A stretch of 64,000 bases of DNA from Hyaloperonospora brassicae (lineage: Eukaryota; Oomycota; Peronosporomycetes; Peronosporales; Peronosporaceae), in contig CANTFL010001283.1 of NCBI GenBank assembly GCA_947650285.1, positions 1 to 64,000 on the forward strand, given 5' to 3'. Positions 22,642-33,429 of this stretch are shown piece after piece (within the stretch, counting starts at the first letter, position 1; each line of letters opens with the position of its first letter). Position numbers and translations under genes: made by a program. The notes below the pieces were generated by a model that was not told where the DNA came from, ran no database searches, and saw only the letters and a list, made by a program, of their open reading frames with translations.

Positions 22642-23323
22642 CCATTACCAATCTCCGTAAAAATGATGTGGAATGGTGCTGGACTAGCACCGAGCATGAT
22701 GCTTTTCAAGCAGTAACGGAGAGTCTCCTTCATGCGCCAACCTTGGCTTTGCCTGATCCTGATCGATCTTTCAGTGTCGTCTGTGACGCATCCGACTTTG
22801 CCATAGGCAGTGCTCTGTTGCAGACAGATGTCGAGGGATGAGAACGCGTCATTGTGAGGAGTCTCAGCAGCTGAAGGCTGTAAAAAAGAACTATCCTGTT
22901 CATGACAAAGAGCTACTTGCAATGAAGTATGCTCTCGTCAAGTTCAGAGTTCATCTTCCTGGCTCTAAGCCGTTTGTGATCTATACAGATAATGCGTCAC
23001 TACGCACTGCGACCCAGTCGCCTCACCTCTCTCAGAGAATGGCTCGTTGGCTTTCCTTCTTTGCCGAGTACAACTTCGAGGTGAAGTATAATCCGGGCAA
23101 GCAGAATGCTTTGGATGATGCGTTGTCACGCAGGCCTGACTATGAGCTTGATCATGTTACGACTCTGTTGTCGTCAGTCACTGACCTCACTCGTACGGCA
23201 TATGCCAAGGATGAACACATTGTAGCTCTGCTACGTGCTCTAAGGAGAGAGGAGTTTAAGCCTTCAGCCATAGAATTTTCGGCACGGTTACGTGCGAAAT
23301 TACATCGATATTCTATCGATTAG
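22642..23323 (+). pseudogene. pol: RNase H of element C1
   Basis: VVCDASDFAIGSALLQ (first Asp) is followed by a TGA and a frame change, then KNYPVHDKELLAMKYAL (Glu), IYTDNASLRT (Asp), SQRMARWLSFFAEYNF and DALSRRPDY. This is the normal chromovirus-type RNase H with its tether. The catalytic residues are present although the frame is broken. Confidence 0.8.
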
Positions 23324-23329
23324 GGCCTG

Positions 23330-24376
23330 TTGTGCTATAGCACGGATGTGGAGGATATCCCTTCCATCGTTGTCCCTCATGATGAAGGGTTGAAGTATCG
23401 GATCCTCTATGAGGCACATGATACTGCGTTGAGTGGTCATCTCGGTCTTGAAAAGGCCTACGGCTCAGTTAGCCAATGCTACTGGTGGCTCAAACTATAC
23501 AAATGGATGAGCACATATGTGCGTACGTGTGAAACGTGTCAACGGGTGAAACCATCAACTCACGAGGCCGCGTAGCTGGATAGCTTGCCTATTCTCAAGG
23601 GGTGTTGGGAGTCCATCGGTATGGACTTCCTATTCGGTTTACCGAAGGATTCGTATGGAAATACGGGTATTGTGGTCTTTGTTGACCGTTTGAGCAAGAT
23701 GGCTCATTTAGAGGCGGTGCCAGATACCATTGATGGTGAAGGTACGGCGACGCTGTTTATCGATGGAGTGTTTCTACAACACGGCTTGCCGTTGGCAATT
23801 TTCTCTGATAGAGATCCGCGCTTCACTGGTAGTTTTTGGAAACACATCTATAAGATGCTCGGCACCCGTTTGGACATGTCCACAGCGGATCATCCGCAGA
23901 CTGATGGTCAAACCGAGCGAGTGAATCGCATCATCGGTGACATCTTACGCAGTGTTTGCGCTGAAACGCCAAAGCGTTGGAGTTCGATGCTCCATGTTGC
24001 TGAGTTTGCGTTGAATAACGCCGTGCATGCCTCCACCGGCTACACACCATTTTATGTAAATGGTCTCACACACCCTCGCGTTCCGTTAACGCTACCACTG
24101 CGTGGTTCAGGACTTGGTGGGGGAGGAGTTGCCGATCGGCTTGCTAATATCAGCCCTGCTACAGTTCACAAACAGGTAAGCGAATTTCTCGCAACGCGAC
24201 TGAATGTCTTACGACATATGCGTGACGCACTGGCTGATAGCCAAGACAAGCAGAAGGAACAAGCTGATGCTAAAGGCCGAGGTTGTATTGAACTTTATGA
24301 GGTCGGAGACCGACCACCTCCGGCGCTGCTCGATGAGCAAGGGAACCACCAGTTCCATGTGGAGCGACTCCTATAA
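23330..24376 (+). pseudogene. pol: Integrase of element C1, lacking the GPY/F module
   Basis: The zinc domain reads YEAHDTALSGHLG then CETCQRVK (23,330-23,575). After a TAG, a 263-codon open stretch has the core with VFVDRLSKM, FSDRDPRF and TDGQTERVNR, so all D,D,E residues are intact. After RLNVLRHMRDALAD and LYEVGD the product jumps in frame to RPPPALLDEQGNHQFHVERLL, which is the lead-in of the chromodomain. The usual barrel-like GPY/F region between these two is missing, an in-frame deletion shared with C2. Confidence 0.8.
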
Positions 24377-24510
24377 CGACGTCGTCGTCAGGGTCAATTC
24401 CAGTATTTATTGAAGTGGCGAGGGTACCCGGAGTCGGAGAACTCGTGGGAGTTTGAAACACCCCTTCGGCAGGATTGCCCATGCGCCGTTGATGTTTTTG
24501 AAACATCGTG
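24341..24510 (+). pseudogene. Chromodomain of element C1
   Basis: FHVERLL, a TAA, then QFQYLLKWRGYPESENSWEF. This has the aromatic and Trp spacing of a chromodomain (KWRGYP...SWE). It would bind histone tails and direct integrase. The TAA at 24,374-24,376 removes it from the integrase product. Confidence 0.8.
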
Positions 24511-25393
24511 AAAAGGGGTATCTCTCGTCCGAGCGCGATTCTCAACACTGTTGGTAGGAACTAGCGGGTTTCTCCGGACCATTGGGTCGGAACTCGTGGC
24601 TACCGGCGTAGACGGAGCATAACGCGTACTTATACGCAACTGGCCTCTGGCCTTGAGCTAGGCGTATTGGAACCGGAGCTTTCGTTCCAGACAAATATCA
24701 GCTACATCGTCACTTGCTTGTAGGGCTGTCATGCTGCTGAGGTGTCGCTTGCGGTATTTCCAACGAATATATTTTTTTTCCTCCGTTAACGAATATATTG
24801 GTTTTCCTCCGTTTCAGGCGACTCGCCGACGAACAACAAATTGGGCACGCCCTTAATCGTTTTAACCGAAATAATACAAGCTAGGCTCTCAAATTGTGCC
24901 TTGTACAGACCTAGTGTGGTCAAGAAAATAGCGAGATATCTCTCATTCATAAAGTGGCGGAAGGCGATGAGCATCGGGCGACCTTTCCTCTGGGACAATG
25001 GCCCTTGTTGAAATGCTGCGACCTTCCGTTTGACATAGACGTTCCCTCACGTCAGGTGAATTAAAAAACTGCTCTGCTTTCATATGTGCCTTTTGTTCTG
25101 AACGCGACGAAAAACGTCTCCTCACGCTAAAGAATCAACTCGTGCTGCTCGTCAAGTGGGTTGGTAATACTGTTCTCACCGCCAAATCTATGCGCATGAT
25201 ACTGCGCTATTGGCGCTGTGTTAAAACCAACAACGAACGGATGTGGTGCTGTGAGAGGTCGAGCCTCAGACCTAGGGGGATAAAACATTGTCCCGTCATC
25301 GTCAATAAAATTGGTATCGCTACCATAGTACAAATCATCATCAAATTTGAGGTAAGAGGTAAGAGTCCGACACTCGTTGGGCGGCGATGTCAT
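24394..25393 (-). pseudogene. Antisense ORF of element C1
   Basis: It runs inward on the minus strand from an ATG at 25,393 (product begins MTSPPNECRTLTSYL). Separate open pieces follow at 25,393-25,127, 25,125-24,943, 24,998-24,786 and 24,639-24,394. Pieces matching the C2 copy include TNPLDE, FVGESPETEENQ(Y)IRW, YRKRHLSS and DVADICLERKLR. The upstream part is acidic and Tyr/Asp-rich, the later part charged. The last segment lies opposite the chromodomain. No known domain. Several stops and frame changes. Confidence 0.5.
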
Positions 25394-25425
25394 GGTGTTT
25401 CGTGTTCTACCAACCTTGAGGTAAA

Positions 25426-25953
25426 TGTAGCGGATCTACACAGCACCTTAAGCCAGAGAAAGACTTAACGCTCAATGATCAACTTTGGTCCAACGAACAT
25501 GACTCAAAGAGTCAACAGCTCTACGAGCAACTTTGTTTTTAAGAATTCGACTCAGGGAGTCAACCAGCTCAGAGAGCTGACGGTCCCTGTTCCAGAGGTA
25601 CCGAAAGGTTTAAAGAATCACAGCATAGAGTGCTCAAGAGCAACTACCTTTATAGGAGTTGCTAATGCTTCCGATCAAGACGCCTCGTAAGGAACTTGTC
25701 TTATGTTGATCAAAATGGGAACTGAATTTTATTTGTTTTCTCATTTGTACTAAAAGAAAACCGTAGAACAAAGTAAAAAGCCTTCTCACTTATGTCCTGA
25801 ATGAACCTCTTTAAAGATCTCGTAATCAATTGTTGACAGACATCAGTCTTCAACAATTGATACTTATGTTCTGATATTAATTTAAAGGGGATCTCATCTC
25901 TTGGGTATACCACACCTATTGTCGACTACCAGTCGACGTGTAACCCCGTTACA
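25426..25953 (-). repeat. 3' LTR of element C2
   Basis: On the minus strand it begins TGTAACGGGGTTACAC at 25,953 and ends GATCCGCTACA at 25,426, collinear with the C1 5' LTR. The C1 copy has no 3' LTR of its own and abuts this one directly. It contains several perfect inverted repeats, the longest with 12 bp arms (25,825-25,836 and 25,850-25,861). Confidence 0.75.
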
Positions 25954-25965
25954 CCCTTCCCCACC
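25954..25965 (-). promoter_or_regulatory. Polypurine tract of element C2
   Basis: On the minus strand GGTGGGGAAGGG lies directly before the LTR start, the expected plus-strand primer position. Confidence 0.65.
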
Positions 25966-26061
25966 AGACTGACGTTTCCACAACACGTCAGTCGAATTCT
26001 TTTCTCGAAGAAGACGGTGTGTGTGCGTTTCAACCATGCGGTTGGCAAAACACAAAACACC

Positions 26062-27038
26062 ATGGCATCCCCAACCCATGAGTCCTCGACTCTCTCGTCT
26101 TACCTCGGCATCGATGTGGAGGCGGATTAAAGTAGCGATACCGATATCCATGGTGAATAGAGGACAATGTCCGACTCACCAGTGCAAGAGGCTGCGCCTC
26201 ATATTGCAACAAACCCATTTGCCAAGCGTGGCGAAGCCAACGCGCCGTCGGCGCCGCATCAAACACTTCTTGTGGGCGATGCCATCATTACTAATCCGCT
26301 CGATGAGAAACAAGAGTTGCCTATCCAACCAGAGGAGAGCGCTCAGCGCCATATGCGGCTTGCTGGAACCTTTGAGGGTCGTCGTGGCTATCTGTTCACA
26401 CCACTTAATGTGGAAGAGCGTATACGCCAAACGACAGGTCGTTCTTAGGCAACTTAGGCCATTGACGCTGAGCCAACATCTTCTGATGAGGTGGCGAGTC
26501 GACAGGCACTTTGTGAGAGGTACGTGCAACCTTACTTGACGACTAAAAGTCAATTCAAGTTGCGACTTGACACGCAAGCACGGGTGCACCGGCTCCACCG
26601 ATGGAGGGTATACCCATCCTCTTATTCGCAGGCGAATCTCAGGAGGAAGAAGACAACGCTTTTGTTCGCTGGGTGCATCGGAAACGACACGTCAGCAGCG
26701 TGTTAGCTCTCAGAGAAAGTGCCGATGTGGCAGATGTTCGTCTAGAACGAAAGCTTCGGTATGATTACGCCAAGCTTAGGGCCAGAGGCCAGTTGCGTAT
26801 AAGTACGCGTTATGGTCCGGCTATGCCGATTGATGTGGGTGTTGGTCAAGCGGGACCCAACTACCCACCTGCCTCCACCACTATTGGTGAGAAGCGCTCT
26901 CGGTCGAGAGATACCCCTTTTCACGATGTTTCAAAAACATCAACGGCGCATGGGCAATCCTGCCGAAGGGGTGTTTCAAACTCCCACGAGTTCTCCGACT
27001 CCGGGTACCCTCGCCACTTCACCAAATACTGGAATTGA
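26062..27038 (+). pseudogene. Antisense ORF of element C2
   Basis: The ATG at 26,062 aligns with the C1 antisense ATG (MASPTHESSTLSSYL versus MTSPPNECRTLTSYL). The frame has two stops before 26,167, then runs open to 26,448. After stops and a frame change, 26,601-27,038 is open and holds LLFAGESQEEEDN, VRWVHRKRHVSS and DVADVRLERKLRYDYAKL, then an Arg/Ser part and the sequence opposite the chromodomain. Acidic-then-basic composition and predicted helices are all that can be said. It is less decayed than C1 and clearly homologous. Confidence 0.55.
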
Positions 27039-28102
27039 CCCTGACGACGACGTCGTTATAGGAGTCGCTCCACATGGAACTGGCGGTTCCCTTGCTCATC
27101 GAGCAGCGCCGGAGGTGGTCGGTCTCCGACCTCATAAAGTTCAATACAACCTCGGCCTTTAGCATCAGCTTGTTCCTTCTGCTTGTCTTGGCTATCAGCC
27201 AGTGCGTCACGCATATGTCGTAAGACATTCAGTCGCGTTGCGAGAAATTCGCTTACCTGTTTGTGAACTGTAGCAGGGCTGATATTAGCAAGCCGATCGG
27301 CAACTCCTCCCCCACCAAGTCCTGAACCACGCAGTGGTAGCGTTAACGGAACGCGAGGGTGTGTGAGACCATTTACATAAAATGGTGTGTAGCCGGTGGA
27401 GGCATGCACGGCGTTATTCAACGCAAACTCAGCAACATGGAGCATCGAACTCCAACGCTTTGGCGTTTCAGCGCAAACACTGCGTAAGATGTCACCGATG
27501 ATTCGATTCACTCGCTCGGTTTGACCATCAGTCTGCGGATGATCCGCTGTGGACATGTCCAAACGGGTGCCGAGCATCTTATAGATGTGTTTCCAAAAAC
27601 TACCAGTGAAGCGCGGATCTCTATCAGAGAAAATTGCCAACGGCAAGCCGTGTTGTAGAAACACTCCATCGATAAACAGCGTCGCCGTACCTTCACCATC
27701 AATGGTATCTGGCACCGCCTCTAAATGAGCCATCTTGCTCAAACGGTCAACAAAGACCACAATACCCGTATTTCCATACGAATCCTTCGGTAAACCGAAT
27801 AGGAAGTCCATACCGATGGACTCCCAACACCCCTTGAGAATAGGCAAGCTATCCAGCTACGCGGCCTCGTGAGTTGATGGTTTCACCCGTTGACACGTTT
27901 CACACGTACGCACATATGTGCTCATCCATTTGTATAGTTTGAGCCACCAGTAGCATTGGCTAACTGAGCCGTAGGTCTTTTCAAGACCGAGATGACCACT
28001 CAACGCAGTATCATGTGCCTCATAGAGGATCCGATACTTCAACCCTTCATCATGAGGGACAACGATGGAAGGGATATCCTCCACATCCGTGCTATAGCAC
28101 AA
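26922..28102 (-). pseudogene. pol: Integrase and chromodomain of element C2
   Basis: Mirror copy of 23,330-24,510. It has the same zinc domain (with Thr for Ala in EKTYGSV), the same D,D,E core, the same in-frame loss of the GPY/F module and the same TAA before the chromodomain (here LVKWRGYP rather than LLKWRGYP). Confidence 0.8.
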
Positions 28103-28108
28103 CAGGCC

Positions 28109-28790
28109 CTAATCGATAGAATATCGATGTAATTTCGCACGTAACCGTGCCGAAAATTCTATGGCTGAAGGCTTAAACTCCTCTCTCCTTAGAGCACGTA
28201 GCAGAGCTACAATGTGTTCATCCTTGGCATATGCCGTACGAGTGAGGTCAGTGACTGACGACAACAGAGTCGTAACATGATCAAGCTCATAGTCAGGCCT
28301 GCGTGACAACGCATCATCCAAAGCATTCTGCTTGCCCGGATTATACTTCACCTCGAAGTTGTACTCGGCAAAGAAGGAAAGCCAACGAGCCATTCTCTGA
28401 GAGAGGTGAGGCGACTGGGTCGCAGTGCGTAGTGACGCATTATCTGTATAGATCACAAACGGCTTAGAGCCAGGAAGATGAACTCTGAACTTGACGAGAG
28501 CATACTTCATTGCAAGTAGCTCTTTGTCATGAACAGGATAGTTCTTTTTTACAGCCTTCAGCTGCTGAGACTCCTCACAATGACGCGTTCTCATCCCTCG
28601 ACATCTGTCTGCAACAGAGCACTGCCTATGGCAAAGTCGGATGCGTCACAGACGACACTGAAAGATCGATCAGGATCAGGCAAAGCCAAGGTTGGCGCAT
28701 GAAGGAGACTCTCCGTTACTGCTTGAAAAGCATCATGCTCGGTGCTAGTCCAGCACCATTCCACATCATTTTTACGGAGATTGGTAATGG
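28109..28790 (-). pseudogene. pol: RNase H of element C2
   Basis: Mirror copy of 22,642-23,323 with identical translated wording and the same stop and frame change. Shared damage means the second copy was not made by this element's own enzymes. Confidence 0.8.
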
Positions 28791-29812
28791 CCGGGACATG
28801 TCTGCGTAATTCTCACTGTACTTGTGCAAGTAATTGGCAAGGCCAAGCCACTTACGTGATTCCTTTTGGTTCTTTGGAACCGGCCAATCAACTACGGCTT
28901 TTACCTAAGCGGGATCCGCTCTAAGACCCCGCTTACCAATAAAGCACCCCAAAAATGGAATCTCTTCTGCTTTAAAGATGCACTTAGACGGGTTGGCCTA
29001 CAACTTATTCGTGCGCATGCACTCGAGCACCGCTCGTAAATGGTCAATGTGACTATCCACATCTGACCGACCGTTCATAGCACGACTATGGACAAAGATG
29101 TCATCAAAGTATGTATGTGCATAACCTCGGTGAGGTCTGAACAATTGTGTCACAAGACGATTGAATGTAGCCGGGGAATTTGATAACCCTTGCGTCATAA
29201 CAAGCCACTCCCAGAGCATACCGCTAGGGGTCTTGACCGCTGTCAGCGGAATATTGCACTCTCGCATGAGCAGCTGGCTATAATCATCTACTAAGTCGAG
29301 CGCACTGTATATCTCACATTCCACCATGTTGTTCTAAAGAACATCTATCTTAGGTATTGGTGTCTGATACGGGATGGTGGCAGCATTGAGCTTAATATAA
29401 GCATGAATAATGCGCCACTTCCCTTTGGGCTTTCTGACACTAAACGTCGGTGTGGAATGAGAAGATTTGCTCTCACGTACCGCCCCTGCCGCGTGCTTTG
29501 CACGAAAGAAGTCGTCAATGACGTCACACTGTTATTTCATTAAAAGCCACTGCCGTGTCACACAGTATTTAGTTCCAGGAACCAAGCCAATTTCATGACG
29601 TACACCTCTATCTGGAGGTAAGACGGACGGTGGGTTTTGACACACCACGTCCTGAATTCCTTTACCAAAGGATAGAACGGATCAAGAGTATCCTTAAGGA
29701 TGGAAGATCCACAACGGACATCCAATGCCGACTTTGTGTCCTCAAGGATAGACCCGTCCAATAATGAGGATGAGTTCAACTCATTATCCGTCCAAATGAC
29801 CACTAACTCGGA
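28791..29812 (-). pseudogene. pol: Reverse transcriptase of element C2
   Basis: Mirror copy of 21,620-22,641, with the same palm (ALDLVDDYSQ, YFDDIF) and the same stops. Confidence 0.8.
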
Positions 29813-29816
29813 TAAT

Positions 29817-30906
29817 TCTCACGCCTGCAAGGTATGGCTGAATTTGCCGTCAGACATTTCGTCTAGTTCAAAAAGAGTACCCAAGGATGGAAGAGTCTCA
29901 AGACTAATATTGTCATCAACATTGCCAGTCAATCCATTGACAAGTGTAAATATTGTATTATTACTATTATCACTTCGTGACTTCTTAGACATTGGGCGCT
30001 CAACAGTTGCCACCCTTCGCCGATATTGTTTCCTCAACGGAACCTTACGCCTCCTAGAGGCCGGGATAGTAGGGTTCCCGTGGTTGCTATTTATCTTAGC
30101 ACTCTCTAAACGAGAGCTGATGTCTTGAACGACATCTAGTGAAGTGTTACGTAACTCGAACACTTTACCCAGTGGATTTACACGTACCACTTCACGTACA
30201 GCATCCGGGCATAGCCCTAAACACTCTGGCTTCTCGCCAACATTTCATTACCGACATTCAGTGAGGTGCCACCTCGACCGCCCTCGCTCGGTAGAATTTC
30301 ACGTGCCACCCCACTCACATCAGAGAAATTACATTCTTGATGTCTCGGCCTTAAGCCAACCATACCTGTAGCATGTAGTGACTCAGTATCACAACGGGTA
30401 TCACTCAACGGAGTATAACTCTCTTCACATACGGTGAAAGAGCTCCGCTCAATATTAATGTCATTGAGATTGGAGTAAATTAACTCTGACATACCAATGC
30501 CCAGCACATTGACATTTTCCGTCAATGGCTTGCGCCAATAGCGCTTTTGTTGCCTAGCGAAGGTGGATTCATGACTCTCCGAAGATTCGCTAGGAACATT
30601 GCGCGTGTCGCCTAAGGTCTTAGACCTCCAATCAATCCATGACTCATGGCGTTCAAGCCAAGCCATACCTAGAATGAGATCATATCTCGAATCCAAATCG
30701 AGGACAAGACAGCGGTCAATGCTGTCAAAGTCCAAAAACTTCACACCTAAGTTCAACGGAACTTTAGGCACTGTGACGCGACTACCAGTCGGTAAACAAA
30801 CGGTGATTGAAATACCCTCATGCGCTTTGAGCGCTTCATCGTATCGCTGATTTTCCTCAAGGAAACGACGTCGAGCATAATTGCATAATTCTCAGGAGTC
30901 GATTAG
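29817..30906 (-). pseudogene. pol: Protease and linker of element C2
   Basis: Mirror copy of 20,526-21,615. It begins at the E insertion (CTAAT on the minus strand next to the LTR) with the same LIDS and TGA at the active site. The missing gag side would have to lie beyond element E, but there element D and unrelated DNA follow. Confidence 0.8.
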
Positions 30907-31223
30907 TGTAACGGGGCTAGAACAACCCGTTATTTAACTTGCACTATTGTTTGGAGGAAGCTCAAAACCCAAGTCTTTAGTGTTAAGTATTTTTAACTCT
31001 GTTTATGTTTTTGTCTTTTGAATCATCTCAAGTACGAATGGTTCCCTTGGACTCATTGGAACCACTCAATCTACGTGCCTATATTCTACTGGCTAATAAT
31101 GGTGCTGAGCCCATTAAACCAGCTAAAAGATACGACGTGCTACTTTCGCTACTTCGAAAGTGACATCACTACTTATATGTAAACTTAATCGAAATTTCTT
31201 ATGTAACGGGGTGGCCTATTACA
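30907..31223 (-). repeat. 3' LTR of element E
   Basis: Ends are TGTAAT and CCCCGTTACA on the minus strand. It is next to the purine tract on one side and the target sequence CTAAT on the other. One base differs from the solo LTR at 20,209-20,525. It contains many short inverted repeats, for example ACTTTCG/CGAAAGT and TGGTTCC/GGAACCA. Confidence 0.85.
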
Positions 31224-31236
31224 TCACCCCCTTCTC
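31224..31236 (-). promoter_or_regulatory. Polypurine tract of element E
   Basis: GAGAAGGGGGTGA on the minus strand directly before the LTR. Element D has the same AAGGGGGTGA at its 3' LTR (38,548-38,557). Confidence 0.8.
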
Positions 31237-31259
31237 AAGACAGCACTCGAGAACCGTGA

Positions 31260-32627
31260 GTGCTCAACCACAAGACCCAACGACGTACAAGCCAAACGAT
31301 GACTGAAGACGCAGACTCCAACACCACAGCACTCCCGCGCACAATCTGCGGGAGTTTAGTATACCACGTGATGGATCAGCACCTGATTTCTTGGGCGCTG
31401 TACGACTTGTCCGGAGCTCGAGCTCCGGACTCTCTCGAAACGATGCAAAACTACTTCCGGCGTTTCCGTGGATTACGCGGCAAGACTCTTGATGTCATCT
31501 CGTACGAGTCGCTCCAGCGGTCTTGGTGCGCGTTCATCCGGCAGTGGAACCGGATCGTTGAAGACAAAAGAAATTTTTAGCAGTAGCTGGCCAATCGCGA
31601 AGATATCCACGCCGATCATTACATAGGTGTACTGCGCGAGAAGATCCGTGAAAACGCGTGAAACGTAGATAGACTCTGCTACGATCACGTACACGAATCT
31701 TGTTACTCTCGTGACTCGATGCCTCGTCCAACTCGCGGGTCTTGGCAACGACACGTCGCTGAGTATCCACTCAGCGAGTATGAACAGCTCTGGATCAAAC
31801 GGTATGATCGCAGCTTGATGGAGCGCAAGACTGCGATTAATCATGGCGCGTCACGCTGGCGACACCACTCGCGTTCTCGAGATCGTGGTGCCATGCTCTC
31901 GCCACGACGTTCTCGTTCGCGTGATCGTGGCGATACACGCTCGGCGCGACGTTCTCGTCGTCGCTCTTCATCTCGTCGTCGTGGTGACGCTTCACCACGA
32001 CACCGTCGTCGTTCATCTCGTTCTCGCTCACCGCGAGAACACAAAGGTCGTGGACCAAATCTGCACCAAGCGTATACACGTACTCGTAAGCCTGAACGAG
32101 GTCTGGAACGTCTAGAAGAAGCGAAGAACGCGGTTCCCACGTATCCTGCTCGGGTGGAAACCCTAGCCAACGTACACGATACTTGCGCGCGGTTGTAACC
32201 GCGCGCTCATGGTGTCGCGACAAAGCCGTCTCGCGACGAGGGTCCTCATGACCCAATAAGCGTTCCACAATCCAGCGCTTCTGACCTCCCGCGTCCACAA
32301 GCGGTAGTGGGCCCTCGCGGTGATACTGCTGGCGTCCTGGTTGCCCAGGACGATTTAGATGCGGCCGTGAACAAGGCTGTTGATGCCCAGCTGGAAGCTA
32401 AAATTGCCCTTGATCGAGCTGCGCGGGCTGAGAGAACAGCGAACGAGATCCGACAGTCGAACCTCGAGCTGATTGAACGGATGCGGAACCTGGAACGCCA
32501 GGTTCGTGGGCACGCGCAGACTGGGACGGAGCCGCGTCCGATGTCACTGGCGCATCAAGCAAGGCGAGAGGGAAGGTCGACCAATGAGCCTTTGACTCCG
32601 AGGACGGAGCCAACCCGTGAAGCGTAG
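31260..32627 (+). pseudogene. Antisense ORF of element E with an Arg/Ser-repeat domain and coiled coil
   Basis: A single plus-strand frame covers the region with about half a dozen stops. The N-terminal part (31,260-31,580, open) contains FRRFRGL, then DVISYESLQRSWCAFIRQWN, comparable in position and pattern to DFVQNVKNF of the D antisense ORF. A middle part (31,719-32,198, open, 159 codons) has a dense Arg/Ser run, including HSRSRDRG, RRSRSRDRG and RRSSRSRSPREH, similar in composition to RS domains of splicing factors. The C-terminal part (32,307-32,627) is an Ala/Glu/Arg coiled coil (ALDRAARAERTANEIRQSNL). The RS part lies opposite the tail after the chromodomain. No function is known. Confidence 0.55.
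31837..32298 (-). CDS. Chromodomain and C-terminal tail of element E
   Basis: KRWIVERLLGHED, then YRVRWLGFPPEQDTWEPRSS, gives the chromodomain core at about 32,090-32,275. The remaining tail (to 31,837) is His/Asp-rich and lies opposite the RS-coding part of the antisense ORF, so it may be open only as a by-product. Confidence 0.72.
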   Translation of the reverse strand: MDAGGQKRWIVERLLGHEDPRRETALSRHHERAVTTARKYRVRWLGFPPEQDTWEPRSSLLLDVPDLVQAYEYVYTLGADLVHDLCVLAVSENEMNDDGVVVKRHHDDEMKSDDENVAPSVYRHDHANENVVARAWHHDLENASGVASVTRHD

Positions 32628-33345
32628 CGGGCCGATACGCCTGGAGACTCCCGACGTAAAACGTCGGATGAATTCGCAGTGACGAAGGGATGTCCAGCGT
32701 GCACACGTCGCCGATCGCCTTGAGTACCGTGAATGGTCCGATGAAACGTGGCGCGAGTTTGCTCGCGCCGAGATTGGTTACTGCAGAATCTAGTAGGCCT
32801 TCAGTAGATAATAATACACGATCGCCCTTCTTTCACGTACTCGTGTTCCTTCTTCCACGTTTGTCTGCATTCGCTTTCTGTTTATACACTGCAGATCGAA
32901 GAGTATCGCGTACAAACCTCGTATCGGCTTGACGTTGGAGTATTAACTCTGACACAGCCTTGTCATCAATTGGTCGCGGCGATCCAATCGGCGCGTAGTT
33001 GAATTTAGGGTTTTGCATACCCGAAGGAGGGTCAATCAGCGTCTGTGCAGACCATTGAGCTAGCGGGGACGACACGTCACGTGGCGTCAAAACAGGAGAC
33101 TTCTCTTTAGATTGGGTGACAATATTCGCGCTCAGAATATTGTAAGCTGCACTCGATTGTTGTTTATCGTTATCACCCCCCGCAAGAGTGGAGCTACGAA
33201 GAGCTGTGGGTTGACCCTCGGCAAGAAGAGTAGGTACAAGAGGATGACAGGACAAATTTGCAAAAACTGGCGTCAACCCCGTTGACGCGTGAGCCGCGTT
33301 GTTGAGTTCAAACTCCGCGAGTGGCAAAAATGCACTCCAACTCGT
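32398..33345 (-). pseudogene. pol: Integrase C-terminal half and GPY/F module of element E
   Basis: 33,327-32,833 codes the end of the integrase core (LAEFELNNAAHASTGLTP), a variable loop and a basic helix (QADTRFVRDTL). After a frame change, 32,706-32,398 has the end of the GPY/F barrel (RIHPTFYVGSLQAYRPATL) and a Ser/Pro/Ala linker to the chromodomain. The antisense coiled coil lies opposite this linker. Confidence 0.68.
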
Positions 33346-33429
33346 TAAGGAAGTTGCATAGCTTCGAAGAACATCTTCGAGGACCCGATTACCTCTCTCT
33401 GTTTGCCCATCCGTTCCCAGATGGGCTGC

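Larger units (their letters stand above)
20209..24527 (+). repeat. Left arm of a 4.3 kb inverted repeat (C1 side)
   Basis: Mirrors 26,905-31,223 with no insertions or deletions: paired coordinates always sum to 51,432. By eye I noted single-base differences at 20,215, 22,441, 22,506, 23,456, 24,348 and 24,409-24,410, so identity is about 99.8 percent. Similarity drops abruptly after 24,527. All premature stops of the pol genes are shared between the arms. Confidence 0.9.
24528..26904. other. Diverged spacer of the inverted pair
   Basis: Contains the two antisense ORFs (C1 on minus, C2 on plus) and one C-type LTR. Its two halves are still homologous in mirror orientation (for example 24,528-24,760 against 26,670-26,904, and 25,300-25,425 against 26,035-26,130) but differ at many positions. 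They are far less alike than the arms outside. Confidence 0.75.
26905..31223 (-). repeat. Right arm of the 4.3 kb inverted repeat (C2 side)
   Basis: Mirror of 20,209-24,527. It includes the E 3' LTR (30,907-31,223) and the C2 protease to chromodomain region. The arm ends where the LTR ends on the outside and just past the chromodomain on the inside. Confidence 0.9.

Noticed and set aside
29700..30128. 142-codon frame also found at 21,304-21,732
   Set aside because: Antisense shadow of the C linker. It is duplicated only because the arms are copies.
20209..31223. Inverted pair as an assembly fold-back artefact
   Set aside because: The spacer halves are homologous but strongly diverged and the left flank differs from the right, which a read fold-back would not give. 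Long reads would still be the proper test.
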